Shown piece by piece: positions 1-9,799 of a DNA stretch of 64,000 nucleotides (position 1 is the first letter of the stretch; every line of letters starts with the position of its first letter). The notes under the pieces are model-generated. The model had not been told where the DNA came from. It searched no databases and worked only from the letters and a program-made list of their open reading frames with translations. The position numbers were made by a program, and so were the translations under genes. Source of the DNA: Bretschneidera sinensis (lineage: Eukaryota; Streptophyta; Magnoliopsida; Brassicales; Akaniaceae). The stretch is from positions 63,704,638 to 63,768,637 of the forward strand of contig CM043699.1 in the NCBI GenBank assembly GCA_023935145.1. Reading direction: 5' to 3'.

Positions 1-195
1 TCTAAATATAGAGGTACCTTTTTAGCCATGTAGTTCAGTTTGACTATTTGGCCGTTAGCAGTTACAAAATTCTTAGGTGATGCTTTTAATAAATATTCAG
101 GCAGAAGAATGTTAGGTTGTCCCAACGTATAAGTAGCTTCAGTATCTACTAATGCATTGATGGTGTATTCATGATATCCACACAAATAAATCTTA
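1..195 (-). pseudogene. Endogenous pararetrovirus protease fragment
   Basis: Read on the minus strand, this stretch gives an uninterrupted peptide resembling the retropepsin-type aspartic protease of plant pararetroviruses (Caulimoviridae). An 'ALVDTEAT' segment sits where the catalytic D-T/S-G triad is expected, so the glycine is replaced by glutamate. A short hydrophobic strand and an 'ANGQ' turn follow. The reading leaves the window at base 1, where reverse transcriptase would be expected next. It lies downstream, on the minus strand, of movement- and coat-protein relics. This is an old, inactive genomic copy. An LTR-retrotransposon protease is the alternative, but the 30K-type movement-protein relic beside it argues for a pararetrovirus. 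Confidence 0.6.
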
Positions 196-329
196 TTTTT
201 ATGTAAGTGCTTTTTTTTAAGTTTTAGTTCCCATCATTATTTTTTTTAACTTTATTAGTCTCTTCCTCTATGCATTCATAAACAATTTATTTTCGTTGTT
301 CTTGTAACCAAGTCTGATAATGTGGGTTC

Positions 330-680
330 TTTTTCCTTTTTCCATTTAGGTATCCAATCGTACTCTTAAACTACTGCTAACCTTTTTGTAACATTTAACC
401 TCTTTATATCATATTATTTTTACTTTTTCTTTTTCATCATGATCAAATACCATTAATTTTCCATCTAGGGTCGTTACAAGTTCCATTCCAGTGGTAGCAC
501 TATTTTTTCTAGATGTCGATGGTACATCATCTAATAACCATGTTTTAGGGATATGTAAATCCTTCATGGCTAAATTTTTTGACAGTAGTCTTTGGGCATG
601 TGGTGTTTCACCTTTCCATAGAATTGAATCAATAGGATGTTTCCTAAAACTTGGATTAGTAGTGTTAACTAATCTATAGA
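330..680 (-). pseudogene. Endogenous pararetrovirus linker region (decayed)
   Basis: The minus strand shows about 80 codons with few breaks, including 'LWKGETPHAQRL' and 'HIPKTWLLDD', followed by stop-ridden sequence towards base 200. It lies between the movement-protein-like and protease-like relics, so it probably represents the end of the first polyprotein. I do not recognise a catalytic domain. Stops and frameshifts make it non-functional. Confidence 0.45.
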
Positions 681-739
681 AATCCTATAATGTATTGCAA
701 GATTTTGGCTTCCTTTCAACATTTATATGTTTTTTGTCT

Positions 740-1200
740 AAAGTTTGACCATTATTCTTTTATGAAGATTTCTATCTTCTAGACTTACGTGATAATGAGA
801 ATAAATATCAAACATTATTGGGCTATTATATAGGTTTGCATTCACTCCTCCTATTAAGATATCATTAAGCTTAAGATGTTTGTAATCAAGAACACAAAGC
901 TAATATAGGTGAATCTATCCCCTTTCTGAATAATAGACTTATTCCTACTTGGATTAATCTAATATGAGCAAACTTATAACCACTCTTAATTAGCTTTTTA
1001 TTATTTAATAGTGAAATCATTAAGCTTCTTTCTTTAGTTTGTTCAACTCTGGTTACTTCTTCTATGGTTTCTATGTTAAACATAGTTTTTATATTAAAAA
1101 TATTTGTTTTATAAACTTTATTCTTTTTTGTAAGTGGTAATTTCCATTTCTTCAACAAAGTCTTCTCCTTCATTACTTTCATTTGACTCATATAGTTCTC
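740..1200 (-). pseudogene. Endogenous pararetrovirus movement-protein-like relic
   Basis: The minus strand encodes a segment resembling the 30K-superfamily movement proteins of Caulimoviridae. These proteins modify plasmodesmata for cell-to-cell spread. The recognisable core is the 'HIRLIQVGI' strand followed by 'RKGIDSPILA', a pattern typical of the family's central beta strands. A frameshift near 895 moves the reading into a second frame that continues with 'LNDILIGGVN'. The copy is disrupted and cannot make a full protein. Its position between a coat-protein zinc knuckle and a protease gives a coat-movement-protease order, which I recall for cavemovirus/solendovirus-type genomes rather than badnaviruses. 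The assignment is by eye. Confidence 0.55.
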
Positions 1201-1379
1201 TAAGCTTGTGTTCTCAGATGAAGTTGGTTTTTCTCTAATAATTCCTATATGTTCATAATCTTATTCTTTTCAGATTCCTTTTCTGAGCTTTCTTAGTCGA
1301 ATACACTTTCATTATCTGATATTTTATTTTCTTAAATTAATTCTATTTTGGAATCTAATTCTTAAAAACTCTAATCTTT

Positions 1380-1675
1380 TTTTGTGTTTTTCTTAGGGTT
1401 TCTCTTAGGAAAATCAGGTGTTAAATGTAAATTTCTTTATAAATCCAACAAGTACATTCAGATTTTGGCTTTCCAAATGGGCAATGAGGGTTTTTATTAT
1501 AGTTTCTTTTTCTTCTAAAAAACTTTCTCATTTTAAAACATTTCTTGTAGTTTTTATAGCGCTTTTTATCTATTTTCTTAAAATACTTTATGTATTTTTT
1601 TCTATTGATTTCTCACATCCATACTGTCCTAACATGTCAGCTAAGTGTGAACAACTTTTGTTTTCTATACTATCT
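1380..1675 (-). pseudogene. Endogenous pararetrovirus coat-protein zinc-knuckle relic
   Basis: The minus-strand translation shows a cysteine-rich patch ('CPFGKPKSECTCW') like the CCHC knuckle region near the C terminus of caulimovirid coat proteins. Lysine/arginine-rich residues precede it. The later His/Cys positions are degraded and stops are frequent. The relic ends at 1675, exactly where Copia e1 begins, and resumes at 7468. The left piece of the interrupted virus copy is therefore downstream in its own reading direction. Confidence 0.5.
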
Positions 1676-2649
1676 TATTGGTATTTGTCTAAGGTTTAAA
1701 CATGGTTAAGGTTTAAACCAAGGTTGGAAGAATAAATTTTAGCATGTTAAAGGAGTGCACACAAGTGTGCGCATCACTTTGGGCGTGTGTGCACACCTCT
1801 ATTCAGCAAGACAAAGAAGTGCGCACAGCATCAGGAGGTCCAGCTTCAGTGTGCACTGCAGCCCTCCTCCTCCCAAGCTGCCATGCCCAGCAAGTGCTGG
1901 AGGAAGGCTAGTGTCGTACCTCTCTCTCACCAAGGCCGCAGCACCCAGAAAGTGGTGAAAAGGGTGTTTTACCTAGCGCCGCAGCATGCCCTATTCAGTG
2001 CCTAGGCACTAGGCACATTGATGCACACATATTTCACCTGATTCAGCCTCTTGTTAAGTGTATGGGTGCAAGTTTAAAATGCACATAATCACTTAGGATT
2101 GATGGAGGGCCATGGTTGATTGGTCATCAATATGTAAGGGTGGAGAATGACACTCAAGATTGATCAAGAAGTTGGTGCACTATATAAAGGGTCACCTAGC
2201 TTCATTCTCAACAACAATTGTGATAGAACATGTGAATGAGAGAATTGTATGAGAGTGCAAAGACACAGATATACAAGAGGGATTCATTGGAGAGGCTGAT
2301 TGTAAAGAGAGAGATTAGTATAGAAAGGGGATTCAAGGGACTTGTAAGTGGAATTTCTAAAGGGGAAAGTTCCAGGGTATCTCAAGACCTTATCACTTTC
2401 TTGTTATCTTCTTTTTATCTTTAAGAGCTTGAGGTTTCTTGGATAGGGTTGTTGTATTGTAAAGAACCATTGAAATTTAGTGCAGAGAGTTCGGAGGAAC
2501 TCACGGGGGCGTAGGCTATTGTCAAACCTCGATAACAATTGCCTGTCTTCTTTCTCGCTTTGGTTGCTGTATATTTTCTTTACAAGTCATTCTAGACTTG
2601 GCTGTTTAGAAGATCACCCCTGGGCATCTTATCAAGATGATTTCCAGCA
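1676..2649 (+). repeat. 5' LTR of Copia e1
   Basis: The LTR starts TATTGG (TG mutated to TA; the 3' copy has TGTTGG) and ends TTCCAGCA. A TATA box TATATAAA lies at 2181-2188. Upstream of it U3 is rich in short palindromes such as GTGCGCAC and AGTGCCTAGGCACT (near 1997). The open frames around 1755-2005 lie wholly in LTR and are chance frames. The matching 3' LTR is 6500-7462. Confidence 0.9.
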
Positions 2650-2650
2650 G

Positions 2651-2662
2651 TGGTATCAGAGC
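2651..2662 (+). other. Primer binding site of Copia e1 (tRNA-iMet)
   Basis: TGGTATCAGAGC, one base after the LTR end, is complementary to the 3' end of plant initiator methionine tRNA. This is the usual minus-strand primer for Copia elements. Confidence 0.92.
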
Positions 2663-2894
2663 TAGTACAACCGGGTGTCAGAGCAAGAAGAGAAGGTGTC
2701 GAAACAAGACTCCAAGAATCGGAGGTCAACTTCTTGGGTGATTCAAGAACAGAGTTAAGATCTATATCTGATTGTGTTCTTGAGGTGAATCAAGGATGGA
2801 GTTAAGATAAATATCTGATCTATGTTCATGAGGTTTAGAAGAAGTTGGAAAACATTTGTGGGTGCTGCATAAATCAAGGGATCTTCTCCGCAAC

Positions 2895-3705
2895 ATGGGT
2901 TCAAATTTCGGTATTGAGAAGTTTAATGGAAAGGGAGATTTTTCCCTATGGAAGCTGAAGATCAAGGCTGTTCTTATGTAACAGAAAGTGGACTTGGCGA
3001 TTGGAGAAGATGATGCTTTTCCAGCAAGTACCACGGAGGACCAGTGGAATGAGATGAAGAAGATGGCTTACAGCACCATCTTCTTGCACATGTCGGATAA
3101 TATCACAAGGGAGTGTGGAGACTCGGAAGATCTAGTTGTCATATGGAAGAAACTAGATGAGTTGTTTCTTGCCAAAACTCTCCCTAATAAGAGGTAACTT
3201 CGTAAACGAATCTTTGCTTTTAAATTTGATCTTAAGAAAGAGTTGCAAAATAATCTTAATGCTAAGATGAGGAGTGCATCAAGTGGAGAAGGGCTGTTCA
3301 TTAGAAGAAGGCCAGCAACTCAGTATGGCAGCAACATCCATGGCTACTACCAGGACATAGGTAAAGGAGAGAGCCATGGGAGAGTGCACAACAACATACA
3401 TGGCTACTACCGGGACAGAGGTAGAGGAGAGAGCTATAGGAGAGTGCACAGCAACATACATGACTACTATCAAGACAGAGGTAGAGAAGAGAGCCATGGG
3501 AGAGTGCACAGTAACATACATAGCTATTACCAAGACAGAGGTAGAGGAGAAAGCCATGGGAGAATGCATTCCAAACTGAGTTTTGTAGGGAAGAAATATT
3601 ACTACTGCCACAAGGAGGGTCACTTCAAGAAAGATTGCAAGAAGATGAGGGATGAGGGAAGAAGCCATACCAAGAATGGAGAGGCTTCGGTTGCCAAAAC
3701 AGAAC
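2895..3705 (+). pseudogene. Copia e1 gag (broken)
   Basis: The frame opens at ATG 2895 ('MGSNFGIEKFNGKGDF', the usual Copia gag start) and meets a stop after about 28 codons. It continues in frame with a UBN2-type gag segment ('MKKMAYSTIFLHMSDNI', 'IWKKLDELFLAKTLP') and another stop near 3195. A four-copy 20-residue repeat (3330-3569) precedes the nucleic-acid-binding knuckle. The knuckle reads 'YYYCHKEGHFKKDC', so the first cysteine of the CCHC motif is a tyrosine. Gag forms the particle and packages RNA; this copy cannot be functional. Confidence 0.8.
3330..3569 (+). repeat. 60-bp tandem repeat in e1 gag (about 4 copies)
   Basis: Four consecutive 60-bp units encode variants of 'YYRDRGRGESHGRVHS', a Tyr/Arg/Gly-rich, basic, probably disordered and RNA-binding stretch. 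The same array occurs in e2 at about 33885-34112, so it belongs to the element family. Confidence 0.85.
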
Positions 3706-3960
3706 AACAAGATGATGATGTTCTTGTTATGTGCTCTGGTGTGAGCAAAGGGCAAGAAGGTAGTAGGAAATGGATTTTGGTTACCAGGTGCACTCATCAT
3801 ATGTGCCCTCACCGGGATTGGTTCAAGAATTTCAAGGAAACCAATAATGAAAGGTGGGGAATGATATTTCTTACCAAGTGAGGGGCACAGGAGACATCCA
3901 GGTGAGGATGTTTGATGGAATGATAAGGCTGCTAAAAGATGTGAGATATCTCCCAGATTT
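3706..3960 (+). pseudogene. Copia e1 protease (broken)
   Basis: The Copia protease signature is recognisable as 'WILVTRCTHHMCPH'. The catalytic aspartate triad, normally D-S-G, is replaced by V-T-R, so no protease activity is expected. A frameshift follows near 3865. In e2 the equivalent site still has its aspartate (D-T-E). Confidence 0.75.
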
Positions 3961-3979
3961 GAGGAAGAATTTGATCTAA

Positions 3980-4990
3980 TTGGGGCAGCTGGATTCCATG
4001 GGATACACATGCAAGATAGAGGGAGGAAAGATCAAGGTAGCCAAGGGATCTTTGATAGTGATCAAAGCAGCAATGAAGAATGGTCTCTATGAGATGATCG
4101 GAGACACGGACATTAAGGATCAAGCAGTAAGCTTGATGGCTGAGATGGATAAGGTGGTTCTTTGGCATAAATGCTTGGGACATATAAGCGCAGAAGGGTT
4201 GCAAGTTCTCAGCAAGAATGGGTTACTTGATGGTGACAAGGTAGAAAGACTCGATTTCTGCAAGGGCTGTGTTCTTGGGCAGCAACATCGAGTCAGCTTC
4301 AACATTGGAGTGCACAAGTCTAAGGGCATTCTTGACTACATTCATACGGACCTTTAGGGACCAGCAAGGACACCAACACAGGGAGGTAACATTTACTTTT
4401 TGTCTTTAATTAATGATTATTCAAGAAAGATTTGGGTTTATTTGTTTAGAAATAAATCAGATGCTTTGAATAAATTAGTGGTGTGGAAAAAGTTGGTGGA
4501 GACTCAATGGGCAGGGTAGTTAAGGGGATAAGAACCGATAATGGCTTAGAAATTTTTAACCAAGAACTTGATTAATTCTGTAGGTTAAATGGCATTCTAA
4601 GACATAGAACGGGTGTGAAAACCCCTCAGCAAAGTGGAGTTGCTGAGAGGATGAATAAGACCCTTATGGAAAAGGTTAGGTGCATGTTAGATGGATCCGG
4701 ATTACCTAAATGTTTTTGGGGGGAAGCGGTGTTTACTGCTGCGTATTTGGTTAATAGATCACCCTCTAGGATTGTGTACCATAATACTCCCGAGGAGATG
4801 TGGAGTGGAAAACCCCCTGAGTTGGACAACCTTAGGACTTTTGGGTGTGCTGCATATGCATAACAAAAGGATGATAGACTTAGTCCAGGATCTAAAAAAT
4901 ATGTGTTTCTAGGATATGGGGAAGGGGCTAAGAGGTATAGGTTGTGGTCCTTAGAGAAAGAAGGATTGAGACTCATAATAAATAGGGATA
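3980..4990 (+). pseudogene. Copia e1 integrase (broken)
   Basis: A GAG-pre-integrase zinc domain ('LWHKCLGHIS' then 'CKGCVLGQ', an HHCC arrangement) leads into a retroviral-type integrase core. The DDE residues are in 'IHTDL', 'IRTDNG' and 'GVAERMNKTL'. Stops occur at about 4357, 4574 and 4861, with a frameshift near 4500. It would insert the cDNA copy. It ends with the usual 'FGCAAYA' and 'FLGYGEG' segments. Confidence 0.8.
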
Positions 4991-5369
4991 TTAATTTTAA
5001 TGAATTGTTATTTCCTTATTTGGAGAAAACTAACCCTGCAGGGGCTAGTGAGCAAACCAGTTCGGTATTTGTGGAGCATAGCATTAAGGAGAATTCGGTT
5101 CAGGTAGAGCAAGGAAGGCAAGAGGGTTCAAACCAGGTAGAGCCCATAAATGAATGCCAAGCTCAAGACACTCGTGAGAGGCTGAACTGAAAGAGGATGA
5201 TGCAGGGAGTCAAAAGGACTATCAGCTCACAAGAGACCTGAAAAGAAGGTTGGTCAGACCACCTTCAATATATGGGTTTGCGGATGTTGTGGATGCAGGT
5301 GCTCTTTGCACAAAAGGAGAGATGAGTGAACAAGAGACTTACATTGATGCCATGGAAGTAAGGATTCAC

Positions 5370-6050
5370 CAAAATGGAAGCTAGCTATGGAGAAAGAAAT
5401 GGATTCTTTTAGGAAGAACAACTTCTGGAAATTGGTGCACATTTCGAGAAATCAGAGAGTTGTGGATTGTAAGTGGACCTACAAGATCAAAGAAGGGTTC
5501 CCTCTAGGAGATGAAGTCCGGAACAAGGCTAGGCTGGTGGCGAAGGAGTTCGCGCAAAGGAAACGAATAGATTTCACAGAAACCTTCTCACTTGGATATA
5601 AGGTGGATGAAGTGGTGATTATCCTCATCTATGCCAATGATGTGCTGTTGGTTCAGAACAGCAGGGAGAGGATGAAAAGGTTTACATCTCAACTCAGTGA
5701 GGAGTTTGAGAAGAAGGATCTCAGCCTTACACAAAAGATCCTTGAGATAAGAAGAATTCGGGAAAGGGAGAGAAATGGGTTGAAAGTTTCTCGGTCTTCT
5801 ATGGAAGATGGTAAACTAGTGAAGATTCCCCTTGCTGGTCATTTCAAGTTCTCCAGCAAACAATGTCCTGGAATGGATGAGGAGAAGAAGGAAATGGTAA
5901 AGGTCCCTTACTCTAGTGTGGTTGGACTAGTCATGTCCATGATGATAAGTACTAGACCTGACATTTCTCAGGTAATGGGTATTCTCAGCAGATTTGTGAG
6001 TAATCCCGGAAAAGAGCTTTGGCTTGGGATGAAGTGGTTGCTGAGGTATT
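5370..6050 (+). pseudogene. Copia e1 reverse transcriptase with internal gap
   Basis: The start is canonical ('MEKEMDSFRKNNFW', 'VDCKWTYKIKEG', 'KARLVAKEFAQ'). Just after 'ETFSLGYK' the reading jumps straight to 'VDEVVIILIYAND', the region of the catalytic YVDD box. Compared with intact Copia enzymes roughly 100 residues of the palm and fingers are missing, and the box itself is YAND. It then continues through 'DLSLTQKILEI' and 'STRPDISQVMGILSRF'. Copia e2 has the same join. This copy cannot be an active polymerase. Confidence 0.8.
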
Positions 6051-6400
6051 AGAAGGCTTGGTTGCAGCTGGTGGTAGCACTCTCAACAACGGAGGTAGGA
6101 TACATAGTGGTTTCGGAAGCCATAAAGGAGGCTATGTGGTGCAAAGGGTTATTGGACGAGTGGATGGTCCTAAAAGAGCAGATGGTGGTGTCTTCAGATA
6201 TCCAAAGTGCATGGTACTTGTGGAGGAATTCGGTGTTCCATGAGAGGACAAAGCATATGGATGTTTGGTATCATTACATTCTGAAAAATGGTACGAAATG
6301 ATGCATTCATGATGACAAGAAAGCCATGGAAGAAAGTCCTACAAATTTAGGTACCAAGGTTCTACCTCTAAGTAAGTTCAATCATTGCTTTGAACTTCTT
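6051..6400 (+). pseudogene. Copia e1 RNase H remnant
   Basis: After 'GMKWLLRY' and a stop, the sequence goes directly to the 'VVALSTTEVGYI' region; the first aspartate-bearing part of RNase H is absent. It ends with 'FHERTKHMDVWYHYI', the conserved C-terminal block. Element e2 shows the same shortened junction. Confidence 0.75.
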
Positions 6401-6499
6401 AGGATTGGAGTCGGTTAATATGATGACTCAAGATGAGTTTGGATCCTGAAGTTCTCTGCACAATGGTTCGGGTTTAAACGCTTAGACAAAGGTACATAT

Positions 6500-7462
6500 T
6501 GTTGGTATTTGTCTAAGGTTTAAACATGGTTTAAACATGGCTAAGGTTTAAACCAAGGTTGGAAGAATAAATTTCAGCATGTTAAAGGGGTGCACACAAG
6601 TGTGCGCATCACTTTGGGTGTGTGTGCACACCTCTATTCAGCAAGACAAAGAAGTGCGCACAACATCAGGAGGTCCAGCTTCAGTGTATGCTACAGCCCT
6701 CTTCCTCCGAGGCCGCGGTGCCCAACAAGGGAGGTGCTGGAGGAAGGCTAACGCCGCACCTCTCCCTTACCAAGGCCGCTGTGCCCAGAAAGTGGTGAAA
6801 AAGGTGTTTTACTTAGCGCCGTAGCATGCCTTGTTCAGTGCCTAGGCACTAGGCACACTGATGCACACATATTCCACCTGATTCAACCTCTTGTTAACTA
6901 CATGGATGCAAGGTTAAAACACACAGAATCACTTAGGATTGATGGAGGGCCATTGTTGATTGGTCATCAAGATCTAAGGGTGGAGAATGACACTCAAGAT
7001 TGATCAAGAAGTTGGTGCACTATATAAAGGGTCACCTAGCTTCATTCTCAAGAACAATGTGATATAACTTGTGAGACATGTGATGTGAATGAGTGGTGTG
7101 TGAGAGTGCAAAGACACTAAACACAGGAGAGACTCATTATAGAGAGGCTGGTTGTAAAGAGAAGTAGTACAGATAGTGGGTAGAGAGCTTTTGTAATAGT
7201 CCTATCACTTTCTTTCTTCCCATCTTTGTTTCTTCAAGAACTTGAGGTTTCTTAGAGAGGGTTGTTGTATTGTAAAGAACCATTAAGATTTAGTGCAGAG
7301 ATTTTGGAGGAACTCACGGGGACGTAGGCTATTGTTGAATCTCGATAACAATTGCTTGTCTTCTTTCTTGCTTTGGTTGCTGTATCTTTTCTTTACAAGT
7401 CATTCTAGACTTGGGTGTTTGGAAGATCACCCCTGGGCATCTTATCAAAGTGATTTCCAACA
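6500..7462 (+). repeat. 3' LTR of Copia e1
   Basis: It begins TGTTGG, ends TTCCAACA, and has its TATA box at 7021-7028. It pairs with 1676-2649. By eye the LTRs differ by many substitutions and small indels, so the insertion is not recent. The right-hand target duplication TATCT follows. Confidence 0.9.
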
Positions 7463-7467
7463 TATCT

Positions 7468-7830
7468 CTTACTCTTTTCTTGGAACCTTCGTAGCCAAAG
7501 TATTTATGCATAAGTCTCTTAATGTTTTTTTTTATCACAAATTGAACTCTTAATCTCAATGTATCTATTCTATTATCGTCTTCCTTCAAGTATTTTTCAT
7601 ATATTTTTTTCGATATTGGAGTGTTCCAAAGGTTAAGTAGTTTTTGGAAGAATTGATTTATCGAAAAGAGTGTTTTGTACTTTTTAAATTATAGTAATAT
7701 TTTCAAAATTCTGATAAATATTTGTCAAACCTATTCATATTGCAAATTCTTAGTTTTGCAAATTTTTCTCTAATGTTTTTTTTTTTTTTTTCAAATAGCC
7801 TTTCTACATCTTGTTCTCAACAAAATTATC
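7468..7830 (-). pseudogene. Endogenous pararetrovirus coat-protein relic (upstream part)
   Basis: Beyond the right end of Copia e1 the minus strand again shows a lysine-rich frame ('KRLMHKYFGYEGSKKR') of the kind seen in caulimovirid coat proteins just before the zinc knuckle. The e1 target duplication TATCT marks the break point: bases 1671-1675 and 7463-7467. This shows the virus copy was present before the Copia insertion. Further right the sequence becomes A/T-rich and the frame is lost, with a 16-base T run near 7780. Confidence 0.45.
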
Positions 7831-7897
7831 TTTTCAATTCTTTTGACATCCACATGGTATTTTATTGCAATTCGCTATGACATGTAAGTAATACACA

Positions 7898-8305
7898 TGT
7901 TAGGATTTAATCAACACATCCACAAGAAATAAAATCATACAACCACAAAGAGACAAATTAAATAAACACGAACACCAAAATTTACGTGGTTTGGCCTCAA
8001 CAGACCTATGCCCATGGTAACAAACTTCACTAATAAATAAACCACAATACAACTTTTTTGATGATAAAAAAGTTGCAAAGCCCTTTCAACTCTCACAATC
8101 CCAAATTCTCGTTACACACTTTCAAATAACCTAAGCCTTGGTTATACCAGTGCTACAAGATTTGAGATAGTTACAAATAAAAGACTACTAGAGCCCTATT
8201 TATAATAACTACTACCCACATCTTTTTGAAACATAGACGATGTGGGACTAGAATTACTTACAATAACACTTCTCTCCAATGTAGGATTTGAGGAGTATCC
8301 CAACA
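7898..8305 (-). repeat. 3' LTR of the short Copia
   Basis: Terminal TGTTAGG...CCCAACA, matching 9800-10208. On the minus strand it is the downstream LTR. Confidence 0.85.
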
Positions 8306-8479
8306 AATTCCTTCCTCGACTCAAATCCCCAAACACTTCGACCACTTGAGCGAGTCTCACACTCTTGTTGGTTTTCTTAGTTTTCGTATGAATAGACAAG
8401 ATTCTTTTAGGTCCACTAACTTTAACACTTCCAAGCTTTCCACTAACAAAGTGACCATCCAAGATGAAAATATTCTTTG

Positions 8480-8800
8480 CATCCCTTTTGCCTTAAATAA
8501 TCACCTTATCATGTGTGTACACCTCACACCAATCTCCATAACCTAAATATTTGTACCCACGGGAAGCTAACTCACCCAACGAAAGTATGTTGTAGCTGTA
8601 TGTAGGTACATATCTTACATTAGAAAGAATTTTGAAAGCACCAATCTTGAAGCTTGATGCGAACTCTCCAAATGCCTTCAATCTTGATCTTATCTTTGTT
8701 CCCCACAATGATATTGCCTAAATTTATCTTTCTTCAATGTGTCAAAACAATCATCATCCTTGCATATGTGCATGGAAGCAGCGAAATCCCAAACTCAATA
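8480..8800 (-). pseudogene. Copia protease-region remnant
   Basis: Minus-strand peptide 'DFAASMHICKDDDCFDTLK' is the Copia protease signature with the usual D-S-A changed to D-F-A. It is followed, after a frameshift, by 'VRYVPTYSYNILSLGELASRG', the conserved segment before the GAG-pre-integrase domain. The polyprotein then stops: there is no integrase. Confidence 0.7.
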
Positions 8801-8925
8801 TCTTCACTCTCGGAAGAGTTTTCTTCATTCACATCATCTTTAGATATTAGTACAACTTCTTCATCATCTTCAAAAACTAAATTTGCATAGGAGTCATCCA
8901 TCTCTTTATTCTCATTGAGTTTCTC

Positions 8926-9760
8926 TTAAAAAAATTTGAAGCTAGCCATGTCCTCCCTTAATTGCTTGCAATAAGATTGGATGTGGCCCATCTCTCCACA
9001 ATAATAACATTTTTTTTCACTATTGTCTCTAAGACTATATTTATAACTCCCCTTTGAGTCATTGTTCCCTCTCCATTGTCTCCTCCCTAAATTAGAACTC
9101 TCTATAGCTAATGCTTGATTACCAGTAGACAATCTTTAATTTTCCATCAACCTCTCATTCTATGAGTGTGGTCACATCATCTATGCTCATTGTCGACTTG
9201 CCTGCCAATATTGTTTGCACTAATGGTTTATAAGGTTTTGGCAATAATGATAATAAGAGCAATGCCTTTTCCTCATCTTTCAATGTTTCTTTTGCATTCA
9301 ACAATTCAGACACTAGCTTATTAAATTCATTCAAGTGATCATGAAGACTTGTATCTTCTTTCATCTTTAGAGAGCAAAGACTAATCTTGAGATACAATCT
9401 ATTGGTCAAACACTTCGACGCATAGATACTCTTGATTTTATCCCACAAACTATTAGGTGTAGTTTCCTTCAACACATTATACTTTATCTCGAGAGCAAGA
9501 GTCAACCTGAATGTGCTTACAGCCTTCCTCTGAGTTGATTTCCACTTTCTATCAATCATCTTTTTCTAGCTTTTCTTCCTTTAAAGTCTGATCAAGATCT
9601 TGTTGCACCAAAAGATCTTGAATTGTACTCTTCCACAAAGTAAATTTTTTTATTCCATTAAATAAAGGAATTTGAAATTTAGTTATACTTGTCAACATGG
9701 TGGCGCAGTCACAACAAATAGCAACGATGGAGGAAACTTCTCTAAATAGGTCCGACGACA
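8926..9760 (-). pseudogene. Copia gag (frameshifted)
   Basis: The reading starts near 9700 ('KFQIPLFNGIKKFTLWKSTIQDLL') and continues after a frameshift near 9555 with a clear UBN2 gag domain ('SLWDKIKSIYASKCLTNRLYLK', 'HLNEFNKLVSELLN', 'LLLSLLPKPYKPLVQTI'). It ends with an intact CCHC knuckle 'CYYCGEMGHIQSYC'. The gag is better preserved than pol, as expected for an element depending on other elements' enzymes. Confidence 0.8.
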
Positions 9761-9799
9761 CACTTCCGACAATGAACATAACTAAGCTCTGATACCACT

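Larger units (their letters stand above)
1676..7462 (+). mobile_element. Copia LTR retrotransposon e1, complete but decayed
   Basis: This is a full-length Ty1/Copia element on the plus strand. It has two LTRs of about 970 bp, a 5-bp target duplication (TATCT at 1671-1675 and 7463-7467), and a primer binding site complementary to initiator tRNA-Met just inside the 5' LTR. The domain order is the Copia order: gag, protease, integrase, reverse transcriptase, RNase H. All coding parts carry stops or frameshifts. The reverse transcriptase and RNase H also have internal gaps that recur in the related element e2 (30177-35876). The element sits inside the pararetrovirus relic. Confidence 0.9.

Noticed and set aside
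2651..2662. tRNA-like 'TGGTATCAGAGC' sites as tRNA gene ends
   Set aside because: They sit directly beside LTRs and are primer binding sites; no tRNA cloverleaf surrounds them. I saw no tRNA or rRNA gene in the window.
3279..4010. Long antisense frame (243 codons) opposite e1 gag
   Set aside because: It mirrors the 60-bp repeat array on the other strand; tandem repeats of a multiple of three keep antisense frames open by chance.
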